Assembly (NCBI RefSeq): GCF_022458745.1
Contig: NZ_JAJJJF010000006.1
Location: 1-64,000, forward strand
Direction: 5' to 3'
DNA from: Bacillus piscicola
GTDB lineage: Bacteria > Bacillota > Bacilli > Bacillales > Marinococcaceae
Length of the DNA: 64,000 bases
Position 1 is the first letter of the stretch. Every line of letters starts with the position of its first letter. This document shows, piece by piece, positions 16,806 through 25,217 of this stretch. The position numbers were made by a program, and so were the translations under genes. The notes under the pieces are model-generated. The model did not search any database, was not told the DNA's origin, and saw only the letters and a program-made list of their open reading frames with translations.

Positions 16806-17455
16806 TTTTTTAAGAATGCATTCTCCGCACGTAACCGTTCATTTTCTCGGGCAAGTTTTTTCATTTCAAATGTGACCTTCTCTTCTGCCGTTAGCTCTAT
16901 TTCAGGTTTGGTTCTTCCGCGTTTATCTTGAAGAGCGTCAGCTCCACCATCTTCATACTTCTTTACCCATTGGTATGCCTGCTGGTACGAGACTTGATAG
17001 ACCTCCGCTGTTCTATGATAATCTTTATGATGTTCCATGCAATATGACGCTATTTCTATTTTCTCTTTCACCGTTGTTTTTCTACCTTTGGCCATAGACC
17101 GGTCTCTCCCCTTCGATGTTTCTTTTAACTCTCTATGACCATTATAAAGTTTTATCCATCTTCTAAGTACAGAATGACTAGAAATGTTGTATTTATGAGT
17201 TACCTCAATAAGAGAATATTCTCCAGATAAAGCATCTATTACCGCAGCTTCCTTTACCTCTTTGGAGTATTTCTTCCAACCACTTGACCTTTCTAGACCA
17301 ACCAACCCAAAATGTTCATATTTTTCTCTCCAGGAGTAAAGAGTTCGTTCAGATATTTGGTGTTTCCGAAGACAGTCACGCAATGTTATTTCTCCAGTTT
17401 CATGAGCCATTAAAATCTCGTACTTTTCTTCTTTTGAAAATTTACTTTTTGCCAT
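16775..17455 (-). CDS. IS3-family transposase orfA with -1 frameshift site
   Basis: DNA-binding half, 226 aa, with two helix-turn-helix units (LRDCLRKHQISERTLYSWR and TAEVYQVSYQQAYQWVK) and a C-terminal leucine-zipper-like helix (KLARENERLRAENAFLKKL). Near its end the minus strand reads A-AAA-AAG in frame (16811-16805), the classic -1 slippery heptamer of IS3 elements, and orfB continues in that frame. Start ATG 17455. Confidence 0.88.
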   Translation of the reverse strand: MAKSKFSKEEKYEILMAHETGEITLRDCLRKHQISERTLYSWREKYEHFGLVGLERSSGWKKYSKEVKEAAVIDALSGEYSLIEVTHKYNISSHSVLRRWIKLYNGHRELKETSKGRDRSMAKGRKTTVKEKIEIASYCMEHHKDYHRTAEVYQVSYQQAYQWVKKYEDGGADALQDKRGRTKPEIELTAEEKVTFEMKKLARENERLRAENAFLKKLEEIERGRK

Positions 17456-17559
17456 AAAAATACTCCCCCAAAGATAAACAGATTTTTTATTTCATCTGTC
17501 TACCTTTAGGGGAGCATATCAATCTAGTAAGATGGGAACCATGGCTTTTTTGGTTGTGT

Positions 17560-18401
17560 TTATGCTGTTTGTTTCTTTTGGCGGCGCTTCGTCGCCGCCA
17601 CCGTATGTTGTGGGCCAGGGCCACCCAACCGAACTCCACCTGGACTTTTTCTTGCCCTCTCAGGTGGAATCACTGAAAGCCGAGATTTTGTTTGACATGA
17701 CCAAATACACTCTCCACGTCCGTTTTTCGGTGCGCGTAGAGTGTTCGTCCGAATTCACTTTTCAGTTTGAACGCTTTTTTCGCTTTGAGTTCCTTGTAAA
17801 CCGGATTATAATAGACCTTCCGGTTGCCTTTGGCGGTGGTACAGTCCGCTTTGAATGGGCATCCTTCACAGGACTCACATTCATAGATTTTAAAGTCCCG
17901 GCTGTATACCTCTTGATACTTTTACGCCAAACAAACGTGTATTTGTTAGCATTGGCTTCGATCTTGGTTCCATCGATAAAAATAGTCTCTTCCATCCACA
18001 TACCCTTCCTCGATTAGCAGCCGAACCATCTCCGGATATAAGGTATCCATCAACGATTTGCAGCGTTCCGAACGAAACCGGTTGATCGTGTTGAAGTCTG
18101 GTGTCTGACTGGCCGCCATCCACATCATGGGCAAGTGTTCGGTTAGTGCTCCTTCGATAGCGCGCGCAGAAAACAGGCTCTGGGTGTATCCGTACAGGAC
18201 GATTTTCGCCATCATCTTCGGATGATAGGCAGGGCGGCCGCCCCCTTTATAAGCATCAAAAAACAGCTGATCGTCCAGGGCGTCGATCATGTCGCTTACG
18301 ATCCGGGCAACGTGATCTTCCGGAATTAAATCCGAAAAATCCATAGGAAGATACAGCTGATTCATGGTATCCTCTTGGAAAGTGACCGTTTGGCTACTCA
18401 T
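17560..18401 (-). pseudogene. IS1182-type transposase, frameshifted and internally deleted
   Basis: Three pieces of one transposase lie in different frames. The N-terminal part (MNQLYLPMDFSDLIPEDHVA..., from 18401) breaks near 18000 and continues in another frame (IFIDGTKIEANANKY, with an active-site Asp). A third frame gives the C-terminal zinc-finger and catalytic part (YECESCEGCPFKADCTTAKG, TDVESVFGHVKQNLGF), which has a stop after NLGFQ. Total length is about half the usual, so a central block has been lost. It cannot be functional. Confidence 0.85.
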
Positions 18402-18432
18402 AAAAATGTTAGATTGTTTTTTCGTTCCACTA

Positions 18433-18541
18433 CTTTGAATGGCGATCAGGTGAGACGCCTGCGGGAAAAGCAAGAGCTGAAGATCCACCGACGGTGATCT
18501 TCCGTCGGTTAGCTGAAGCCTTGCCCGCGGCAAGCGAACCT
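18433..18541. repeat. GC-rich structured repeat in the IS1182-type 5' region
   Basis: A GC-rich block between the transposase start and the right end. It contains a perfect 8-bp stem, ACCGACGG/CCGTCGGT (18487-18494 with 18502-18509), and a direct repeat AGCTGAAG on both sides of the stem. Base composition differs from the surrounding AT-rich IS sequence, which suggests a separate repeated element inserted there. No open frame is credible. Confidence 0.4.
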
Positions 18542-18606
18542 GAAGAGCCATCTATCTGAAAGGGTATTAATTAATCTTAACGATAAATCTTATAGAATTA
18601 AAAAAA

Positions 18607-18650
18607 GGGCTGTCAAAAGGTCATTTTTTATGACCTTTTGATACAGCCCC
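18607..18650. terminator. Terminal hairpin of the IS1182-type element
   Basis: GGGCTGTCAAAAGGTCA pairs with TGACCTTTTGATACAGCCC (two-base bulge) around a T-rich loop. It overlaps the right inverted repeat and probably shields the element from outside transcription. It also lies just past the stop of the pyruvate oxidase gene on the minus strand. Confidence 0.6.
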
Positions 18651-18667
18651 CTAGTTAGGATTGTTTT

Positions 18668-20389
18668 TTAGGTGAGGCGGTTGATCGACTTCTCTACATC
18701 AGGAAGGTCCATTTTTCCAGTTTCGAAAAAGTTTTTTATAATATATTTCGAGAAATTGACAGCTGACTGATAATCGATATGGCCGGGGAGCGGTGCTTGG
18801 TCTTCGATGGATACGTCTATAATGACAGGGCTCTCTGAGTTGAACGCTTGTTTCATTTTCTTTCCTAAATCCTCATATTTTTCGATGCGATACCCTTCTC
18901 CCCCGCATGCCTCCGCAAATTTGGCAAAATCAATCTCTTCAATCTTTGTCTCGTAGTTTAAGTGGCCCATCAGTTGTTGCTCGTATTTAATCATACCGAT
19001 TTTACGATTGTTAAGAACGATCATTTTTACGGGGAGCTCGTATTTTACAGCTGTAATAAAATCTTGCATCCCCATTGAAAAGCCGCCGTCCCCGCAGATA
19101 CTGACGACTTGTTTGTCTGGGTAAGAAAGCTGCGCTGCAATCGCACCGGGAATACCACTTCCCATTGTAGCCATTCGTCCCGAGATGACAAACTTTTGGT
19201 TGGCAAATGGCAGGAAACGGGCTGTCCACACGGTTACATTGCCGACATCTGCGGACACTACTGCATCAGGTTTCATGACCTGCTCTAATTGATGCATCAC
19301 TTGCGGTGCTCGGATTGGGGTCGTCTCTGCTTCTTTTTCTTTCTGAAGATTATTGCGCCACTCTTCCATTTTGGCCTGGCACTTTTCTAGGAATATATGA
19401 GAATCGTTGGGCGCAATGGAGTCTGTTAAGGATGTGAATGTTTCCTTAGTGTCACCAGCAAGTCCAAGATCAATCGGATAATACCTTCCCAGGTTCTCGG
19501 GCTTATTATCAATCTGTATCGCCTTCGCCTTGTCCGGTAAAAAGTCGCGATAAGGGAACTGGGTGCCGGCGAGGATCAGCAAATCGGCTTCTTTCATCGC
19601 ATAGTAGGCGGGTTTTGTGCCTATTTGTCCATGTTGTCCGAGACAATAAGGATGATTATCCGGGATTACTCCTTTCGCCAGCAGACTAAGAACGATGGGA
19701 GCACCGATTGTTTTCGCAAAGGTTAGCAACTCTTCCCTTGCATGTGCCGTTCCCTTTCCAGCGAGAATGACGGGTTTTTCCGCCTGTTCCATTAATGTTT
19801 TAGCCTTGGCTATATGCGACTCTTTCGAAACAATCTCCGGTTGATAATAGTGATTGGCAGTTAACCGATCAAATTCTTTCTGTTTTTTCGCAAATAGATC
19901 GTCTGGAACAATGAGGACAGAAACTCCTTTATGTGCGTATGCTTCCCGGATCGCCTGGTTGAGCATATCAGGTAGTTGTGCTTCTGTTTCAGCACGTTTA
20001 TTAAAAACAGCAACATCCTCAAACATTTGCTCAAGATTCACTTCTTGAAAGGCACTCGTACCGACTTGATCGCTGTGTACCTGTCCAACGATAGCAAGGA
20101 CAGGTGCATGATCTGCTTTTGCATCGTATAAACCATTTAATAAGTGAACGGCTCCAGGTCCAGCAATGGAGGAGCACACGCCAAGCTTTCCAGTTAGTTT
20201 TGCGTAAGCGGAAGCGGCTAGAGCCCCTGTTTCCTCGTGACGTACTTGAATGAAAGATATTTCATCTTGTTTTTTTCTAAGATCATCGATGAATTCATTG
20301 ATGGAATCACCGGGCATCCCGTATATATGATGGACTCCCCAGTCAATCAGCTGTTCTGTAAGAATTTCTCCCGTTCTCTTCTCAAACAC
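18668..20389 (-). CDS. Pyruvate oxidase-type ThDP enzyme (YdaP-like)
   Basis: ThDP- and probably FAD-dependent enzyme of 573 aa. The catalytic Glu is in VRHEETGALAASAYAKLTG, and the ThDP/Mg motif begins GDGGFSMGM and runs to NNRKIG. The N terminus (EILTEQLIDWGVHHIYGMPG) matches YdaP/PoxB/SpxB proteins, which turn pyruvate into acetate or acetyl phosphate and CO2. GTG 20389 is chosen because AGGAGG lies 10 nt before it, whereas GTG 20398 directly abuts the box. It is alone on the minus strand. It is distinct from the AlsS-like enzyme at 6-8 kb. Confidence 0.82.
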   Translation of the reverse strand: MFEKRTGEILTEQLIDWGVHHIYGMPGDSINEFIDDLRKKQDEISFIQVRHEETGALAASAYAKLTGKLGVCSSIAGPGAVHLLNGLYDAKADHAPVLAIVGQVHSDQVGTSAFQEVNLEQMFEDVAVFNKRAETEAQLPDMLNQAIREAYAHKGVSVLIVPDDLFAKKQKEFDRLTANHYYQPEIVSKESHIAKAKTLMEQAEKPVILAGKGTAHAREELLTFAKTIGAPIVLSLLAKGVIPDNHPYCLGQHGQIGTKPAYYAMKEADLLILAGTQFPYRDFLPDKAKAIQIDNKPENLGRYYPIDLGLAGDTKETFTSLTDSIAPNDSHIFLEKCQAKMEEWRNNLQKEKEAETTPIRAPQVMHQLEQVMKPDAVVSADVGNVTVWTARFLPFANQKFVISGRMATMGSGIPGAIAAQLSYPDKQVVSICGDGGFSMGMQDFITAVKYELPVKMIVLNNRKIGMIKYEQQLMGHLNYETKIEEIDFAKFAEACGGEGYRIEKYEDLGKKMKQAFNSESPVIIDVSIEDQAPLPGHIDYQSAVNFSKYIIKNFFETGKMDLPDVEKSINRLT

Positions 20390-20490
20390 CGTAGTCACTC
20401 CTCCTCTACTTTCACTTGATTGTAAGATACTTATTACCTTTTCAGGCTTCTTACAAACGGAAAAACGGAGTGAACTTAAAGAGTGAGGTA

Positions 20491-21693
20491 TTAAGTCTCA
20501 TTCTGTGTCAGCCTTAATCGTTTTGCTAATGGAGTCATTGTAAAACCGTGAATGCTTACGGTGGTGAAGATTAAGGCAAGTGTGATGGGCACTATTAAGA
20601 CTGCATCGGAAAAGCCGGCTTGCAACAAAGCGGACTGAAAATAGCTGCTCACTGTCATTGCCACAATACCCCGGGGAGCAATCCACGCAATTAACGCTTT
20701 TTCACGGACTGGAAGCCCTGTGTTAGTCAGTGCTAAAGAGACAGTTAACGGCCGAATAACAAAAATCATCACAAGCACGAACCCGACGAGGCGGATATCA
20801 AGCATTCCGATAAGCTCCTCTCTCGTTATAGAGGCAGCCAAAATAATAAACACAGACGAGACCAACAGAACAGATATATTTTCTTTAAAATGGCGGATGT
20901 TTTTCAAGATGTGATCATCTATTCCCATATTCGCAAGAGCAAGTCCCATGGCCGTAACTGTTAATAGACCACTTTCCGGCATCAGCATATCAGAGATGCT
21001 GAAACTGAGAACAACAACGGCAAACATCAAGGAAGTCTGCATGTATTGCGGGATTAATTCTTTTTGGAAGACATATCCCATTAGAAAACCAACAAAGTAA
21101 CCACTTATCAAAGCAATCGCAGCCGCTAAGAAAAATAAAAAAAGATAAGCTGATTCGGTCACACCTGCTACAACCAGTCCGATTTGAAAAGCGAGAAGGG
21201 CGAATAATGGACCAATAGGGTCAACCATAATGCCTTCCCAACGAAGCAAGGCTGCCGGGCGCTCCTGAAGTTTAGATTGACGTAGAAGCGGCCCGATCAC
21301 GGTAGGCCCTGTGACTACAAATAAACCGCCAATGACAAATGCCGTTACCCAGGTGAGACCGATGATATAGTGGGTCGCTGCAGCAGAGAAAACCCAAGAA
21401 AGCAAAGGGACGATCGTTACCATTCGCCGCACTGGTTTCTGAAAATGAAAAATTTCTCTACGTTCTAAACTTAGACTTCCCTCAAACAAAATGATCGCAA
21501 CTGCCATAGAAATTAAGGGTTCCAAAACCGGACCGAAAATTTCTTCAGGACGAAGGAGGTTTAAGCCTGGGCCCAACAGTACCCCTGTGATTGTCATGAC
21601 AACAATGGCAGGCAATCCCCGGCGCCATGAATACCACTGCGAGAACATCCCAATAAATAAAATGATACCGATTACAACTAACGTTAATTCCAT
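20491..21693 (-). CDS. NhaP-type Na+(K+)/H+ antiporter (CPA1)
   Basis: Membrane antiporter of 400 aa with about twelve hydrophobic helices and no C-terminal TrkA regulatory domain. CPA1 motifs: FEGSLSL in helix 3, TGPTVIGPLLR where the TDP motif usually sits, WEGIMVDPIGPLFA with the ion-binding Asp, and RGIVAMTVSSYF near the end. It exchanges Na+ or K+ for H+ and serves pH and salt balance. ATG 21693 has AAAGGTGG upstream. Monocistronic. Confidence 0.85.
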   Translation of the reverse strand: MELTLVVIGIILFIGMFSQWYSWRRGLPAIVVMTITGVLLGPGLNLLRPEEIFGPVLEPLISMAVAIILFEGSLSLERREIFHFQKPVRRMVTIVPLLSWVFSAAATHYIIGLTWVTAFVIGGLFVVTGPTVIGPLLRQSKLQERPAALLRWEGIMVDPIGPLFALLAFQIGLVVAGVTESAYLFLFFLAAAIALISGYFVGFLMGYVFQKELIPQYMQTSLMFAVVVLSFSISDMLMPESGLLTVTAMGLALANMGIDDHILKNIRHFKENISVLLVSSVFIILAASITREELIGMLDIRLVGFVLVMIFVIRPLTVSLALTNTGLPVREKALIAWIAPRGIVAMTVSSYFQSALLQAGFSDAVLIVPITLALIFTTVSIHGFTMTPLAKRLRLTQNET

Positions 21694-21742
21694 AAAAGTC
21701 CACCTTTATTCAGGAACATAATGATAATAGAAAACACAGCTA

Positions 21743-22053
21743 CTATTTTGTTTTTAGGATTGCCAAAACGTCGTCAATATATTTTTCAATGGTGATAAGT
21801 TCTTGAAAATTAGAAAGCATTCCACGAATAACCGGATACCTCGGGTTTACCTTAGAGAGCTCCTCTTCCATGACTTCCAAAGAGACAAGTTGTTCTTCCT
21901 GTGTCGTTATGCTGGGCAGCGTATTTTTTTCTTTTTTACATTTCTTTTTATTCTTTCTTAGTAGCTGACTGTTCCTCTGTTTTTTTTGAGAAGATGAGGA
22001 ATTTGGATCGCGGATAATGGATGTTGTTCTTGAATAATTTTTTTACGATTCAC
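21743..22053 (-). pseudogene. Small gene with a frameshift in an A7 tract (unknown family)
   Basis: A GTG start at 22053 has GAGGGG 9 nt upstream and begins MNRKK. After a run of seven A (T7 on the plus strand, 22038-22044) the frame closes early. One extra A would join it to a long -1 frame: NYSRTTSIIRDPNSSSSQKK, a Lys-rich stretch, then LEVMEEELSKVNPRYPVIRG and IEKYIDDVLAILKTK, stopping at 21743. The joined protein would be about 103 aa. It may be a pseudogene, be made by slippage, or reflect a homopolymer sequencing error. No family recognised. Confidence 0.45.
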
Positions 22054-22089
22054 TAAGGTAATCCCCTCGTTCATATGGTTTGCGAGAAC

Positions 22090-22126
22090 AAAACGAGTCA
22101 GGACTGATAATAGTCCTGACTCGTTT
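22090..22126 (-). terminator. Terminator after the polysaccharide deacetylase gene
   Basis: AAACGAGTCAGGACT and AGTCCTGACTCGTTT form a perfect 15-bp stem with a 6-nt loop, followed on the minus strand by TTTTG. Confidence 0.85.
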
Positions 22127-22130
22127 GAGA

Positions 22131-23249
22131 CTAGCCTTGATCGAGAAGGGTCTGTACCGTAACGAATTGGTACCCTTTTTCCCGTAAATCATCGATAATG
22201 TCAGGAAGTGATTTTACCGATCCTGCCAGTATCTGCCGATCTTTCGAAGGGAAGTTATGCTGCAAAATGATGCCACCGGGGGAAATCTCACGGTTTACAG
22301 TAGTTACGATTTCTTCCGCCGTTTTTCCTTCCCAGTCTTCCGAGTCAACTGACCATGTAATGGCTCTTAACCCCATTTTATGCAGAATCCAGGCATCGGT
22401 CTTTGTGATTGCTCCGTATGGAGGGCGGAAGATATCTGGTTTAAGCCCTACTGTTTTCTCCAGTGCGGTTTGTGTGGAGGCGATTTCCTGATAGACATCG
22501 GCAGACATTTTGTTTGGCAATAAAGGATGATTTTGTGTATGGTTGCCAATCGCGTGTCCTTCCTTAACAATGCGCTTCATCATATCCGGGAACTCGGTTA
22601 CATGTTTTCCCATGACAAAAAAAGTCGCTTTTACATCTTTCTTTTTAAGGATATCTAAAATTTTTGGTGTGAAGTAGTCATCAGGACCGTCGTCAAAAGT
22701 GAGTGCGACCAATTTTTTGTCGGAACTTCCTTTGCTTATCCCCTTTGGAGGTTTCGGGATGTTCGTTGTTACGAAAGTTTGTGACGTTTTCGAGTTATAC
22801 GTTACCTCCATGTCAAGTTTTTTACCTACGTCGACAAGGGGCACGAATACCTTCCCATTTTTTTCAATGGTTTTGGTAGAAAGGTTAGATCGTTTCCACG
22901 CTTTCGTGCCAACATAATGATCCGCGTACGATTTTCCGATAGGTATGGCAAATTTGACATTACCACTTCGAAAAATTATGGAATGATATTTGTTACTTTC
23001 ATCAACTAGAACACCAGTATGTTTGAAAAACAAAGCAGGGACGAGCAAGTGGCCATCTTGCAAGAGGTACTCTGTTTTTGTCGGTTGATTGTCTATGAAA
23101 ACAGACCCCTTTGCTAACTCGGGTTCCTTCGCGCCAATTGCTGTTCCGGCAGCCGACAAGTTAATCAGGAAAAGGAAAATAACAGCAACTGCCACTTTTT
23201 TCATTAAAAGTCCACGCTTTCTAGAAGATATCTTTTTATTATTACTCAT
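22131..23249 (-). CDS. Secreted polysaccharide deacetylase with Cu-amine-oxidase-like stalk
   Basis: 372-aa exported enzyme. A basic N terminus and hydrophobic signal (VAVAVIFLFLINLSAAGTA) are followed by a copper-amine-oxidase N-like domain (about residues 45-150), common as a surface stalk in Firmicutes. The NodB deacetylase domain then shows TFDDGPDD (metal and catalytic Asp), GNHTQNHP (metal His pair) and RPPYGA. It removes acetyl groups from cell-wall or other surface glycans. ATG 23249 fits a GGGTGAG box about 9 nt upstream; an in-frame GTG at 23261 abuts its box. Monocistronic with its own terminator. Confidence 0.88.
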   Translation of the reverse strand: MSNNKKISSRKRGLLMKKVAVAVIFLFLINLSAAGTAIGAKEPELAKGSVFIDNQPTKTEYLLQDGHLLVPALFFKHTGVLVDESNKYHSIIFRSGNVKFAIPIGKSYADHYVGTKAWKRSNLSTKTIEKNGKVFVPLVDVGKKLDMEVTYNSKTSQTFVTTNIPKPPKGISKGSSDKKLVALTFDDGPDDYFTPKILDILKKKDVKATFFVMGKHVTEFPDMMKRIVKEGHAIGNHTQNHPLLPNKMSADVYQEIASTQTALEKTVGLKPDIFRPPYGAITKTDAWILHKMGLRAITWSVDSEDWEGKTAEEIVTTVNREISPGGIILQHNFPSKDRQILAGSVKSLPDIIDDLREKGYQFVTVQTLLDQG

Positions 23250-23445
23250 GAACAGGCTCACCCTTTTGGAAAGAAATAATGTGTTGTAAAATTTAGGTTA
23301 TCCTAGTTTTGACAAAATTATTTATGAGAGAAGAGAAGCGAAAGAGGGGGGATGGATTATTGCTTATCGTTTTATAGGTTCCGTAAAGGGGGAAGAGTAT
23401 CTGCCTCATGCTCACAGGTGGAGGCCTGAGGAAGGAATTTTTAAC

Positions 23446-24465
23446 ATGAAGCCGTACCACGTATCGTTTCCGATTGATATCATAAAGGAACGAGAGGCAT
23501 CGATGTGGCGTTACCTGGAAGCATTACCCTTTGAGAAAACCAATATTTATTCATCGGTTACGCTCGGGGAAGGAATGACACCGCTTGTACGCTTCGAACG
23601 AGGCGAGCCCCGTTTTTTATTGAAATTGGATTATCTAATGCCGACCGGGTCTTTTAAAGACAGAGGGGCTGCGGTGTTAATCGCAAAGGCAAAAGAACTT
23701 GGAGTTTCTGCCGTGTTGGCCGATAGCAGTGGTAATGCAGGTACGGCCATTGCCGCGTACAGTGCACGAGCCGGCATTCCTTGTCATATTTATGTTCCGG
23801 CGGCGATTTCGGAGAAAAAGTTATCCCAAATTAAGATGCATGGTGCGTACTTGCATAAAATTCCGGGTACAAGAGAAGAGACAGCCGAAGCAGCGAAAGT
23901 AGCAGTAGACAGGGAAAAGATATTTTACGCCAGTCACGTGTACAATCCGTTTTTCCTAGAAGGAACGAAAACATTCGCTTTTGAAATCTGGGAACAGCTT
24001 CAGTATCAAGTACCGGATACCGTAGTTTTACCGGTTGGCAATGGTACTCTTGTGTTAGGAGCTTATATTGGGTTTAAGAATCTAGTGGAGGCAGGAGCAG
24101 CGGATAAAATGCCACGGATTATTGCTGTCCAGGCAGAGCCGTGTTCTCCGATTGCTGCTGCATTCAAGGACAACAGGCAGGTACGTCCGGTTGAAAACAC
24201 AGGGACACAAGCAGAGGGAATTGCCATCGCCAACCCGGAAAGAGGGGATCAAATTATAGAAGCGGTGAAAGCAACAGGTGGGACCATCGTCACCGCCCCC
24301 GAAGAAGACATTGCAACCGCACAAGCTGGGCTCGCCGGAAAAGGTTTTTACGTCGAACCGACAACTGCCGCTACGTATGCCGCTTACAAAAAACACCGTG
24401 ACATTCATATTAATGAAAAGGAAGTAGTTGTGCTGGCATTATGCGGAACTGGCTTGAAAAAGTAA
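23446..24465 (+). CDS. Threonine synthase-like PLP-dependent enzyme
   Basis: Fold-type II PLP enzyme of 339 aa. The cofactor Lys is in PTGSFKDRGA, the phosphate-binding loop is PVGNGT, and DSSGNAGTAIAAY is the substrate loop, as in threonine synthase and related lyases. The N-terminal zinc ribbon usual in threonine synthase is missing from this start. The same frame is open upstream and reads HRWRPEEGIFN directly before the ATG, which looks like a ribbon that has lost its cysteines. ATG 23446 has AGGAAGG 10 nt upstream. No thrB or hom nearby, so the substrate is uncertain. Confidence 0.75.
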   Translation: MKPYHVSFPIDIIKEREASMWRYLEALPFEKTNIYSSVTLGEGMTPLVRFERGEPRFLLKLDYLMPTGSFKDRGAAVLIAKAKELGVSAVLADSSGNAGTAIAAYSARAGIPCHIYVPAAISEKKLSQIKMHGAYLHKIPGTREETAEAAKVAVDREKIFYASHVYNPFFLEGTKTFAFEIWEQLQYQVPDTVVLPVGNGTLVLGAYIGFKNLVEAGAADKMPRIIAVQAEPCSPIAAAFKDNRQVRPVENTGTQAEGIAIANPERGDQIIEAVKATGGTIVTAPEEDIATAQAGLAGKGFYVEPTTAATYAAYKKHRDIHINEKEVVVLALCGTGLKK

Positions 24466-24587
24466 TCATAAACTTGCTAAGCTTTTTTATTAAACAAACG
24501 TTTGATTAACTCCTCTGATATAAAGTGGAGTCCAGTCACAGCTATTCCAGTCTTGGAATATTTTCATATATGAAAGGGTTAAGAGAG

Positions 24588-24785
24588 ATGCACAGGGAAG
24601 ATGTTCGAGAGCGGGTGCTGCGCTGCAATGAATCTGAGTTATATCAATGGCGGGAACATGTGCTGTTTTGTTTGAAGTGGTTTCGGAAGGCGAATAATAC
24701 CTTCGAGATAGAGGAATGTGAATACCTGTTGGGTTTACTCAATAGCAGGCTTGCCACATTAGAGAAAGACATTAGGGAGGAATAA
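24588..24785 (+). CDS. Small protein of unknown function, 65 aa
   Basis: The ATG at 24588 follows AAAGGG by about 9 nt. The peptide (MHREDVRERVLRCNESELYQ...) is helical, charged, and has an amphipathic region around WREHVLFCLKWFRKA. An in-frame ATG upstream lacks a box. No family recognised. It lies in an island of small genes between the PLP enzyme and the zinc-ribbon gene. Confidence 0.5.
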   Translation: MHREDVRERVLRCNESELYQWREHVLFCLKWFRKANNTFEIEECEYLLGLLNSRLATLEKDIREE

Positions 24786-24883
24786 ACCCATACTTTCCTG
24801 AAAACGGAAGCAATAGGGGAATTGTTCATAAATAGGAGTGACACTGGGTACTATAAGGGAAATCAATTGAAAGGAGGTTTCCG

Positions 24884-25126
24884 ATGAGTACTCGGTATTG
24901 CTGTCCTAATTGTAAAACGAACCGGTCCAGGTTCAATATTATTGAACAGACGGCCCATGCGGTAAAACTGGATCCGCAGACAGGAGAGGTGATGGAACGC
25001 TTTGAGAACTCGGAGGACCCAGGACCGCTCCATACGCTTTATCAAGGTCCCGAACGGAGGATCCAATGTGCGGTCTGCGGACTGATAGAAAATGAACTTA
25101 TGTTTATTAAATTTGCAGATAAATAA
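24884..25126 (+). CDS. Small zinc-ribbon protein, 80 aa
   Basis: Two cysteine pairs, CCPNC near residue 6 and CAVC near residue 62, frame a charged middle with DPQTGEVMERF. This is the usual spacing of a single zinc ribbon. An excellent box (AAAGGAGG) lies before ATG 24884. Function unknown; nucleic-acid or protein binding is usual for such folds. Confidence 0.65.
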   Translation: MSTRYCCPNCKTNRSRFNIIEQTAHAVKLDPQTGEVMERFENSEDPGPLHTLYQGPERRIQCAVCGLIENELMFIKFADK

Positions 25127-25217
25127 TCTTAAAAGGCAACCCTCTGAAGCAATTCATTCATCATGCCTACTCTAACAAATTGTTGGTAGGGAAGGATGCT
25201 CTGTACCTAAAACAGGA

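Larger units (their letters stand above)
15851..17521 (-). mobile_element. IS3-family (IS150-like group) insertion sequence
   Basis: The ends are imperfect inverted repeats of about 40 bp starting TGAACTGCACCC (left) and TGATATGCTCCC (right, minus strand), with the shared core GTAGACAG. Flanks carry the 3-bp direct repeat ATC (15848-15850 and 17522-17524), as expected for this family. It holds orfA and orfB on the minus strand, with orfB in the -1 frame. Length is 1671 bp. It appears complete and is younger than the IS1182-type element it interrupts. Confidence 0.88.
15806..18650 (-). mobile_element. Decayed IS1182-type element, interrupted by an IS150-type copy
   Basis: The same 16-bp end, GGGGCTGTATCAAAAG, lies inverted at 15806-15821 and 18635-18650. 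Inside is a wrecked IS1182-family transposase on the minus strand. Both ends carry hairpins: at the right, 18607-18650 folds on CAAAAGGTCA/TGACCTTTTG; at the left, AACCAAAAAAGCCATG (15827-15842) pairs with its inverse just right of the inserted IS. The IS150-type element sits in the loop of the left hairpin. No clear target duplication was seen at the outer ends. Confidence 0.75.

Noticed and set aside
24820-24880. Sigma-B promoter before the small zinc-ribbon gene
   Set aside because: GTTCAT and GGGTAC are poor matches and 16 bp apart.
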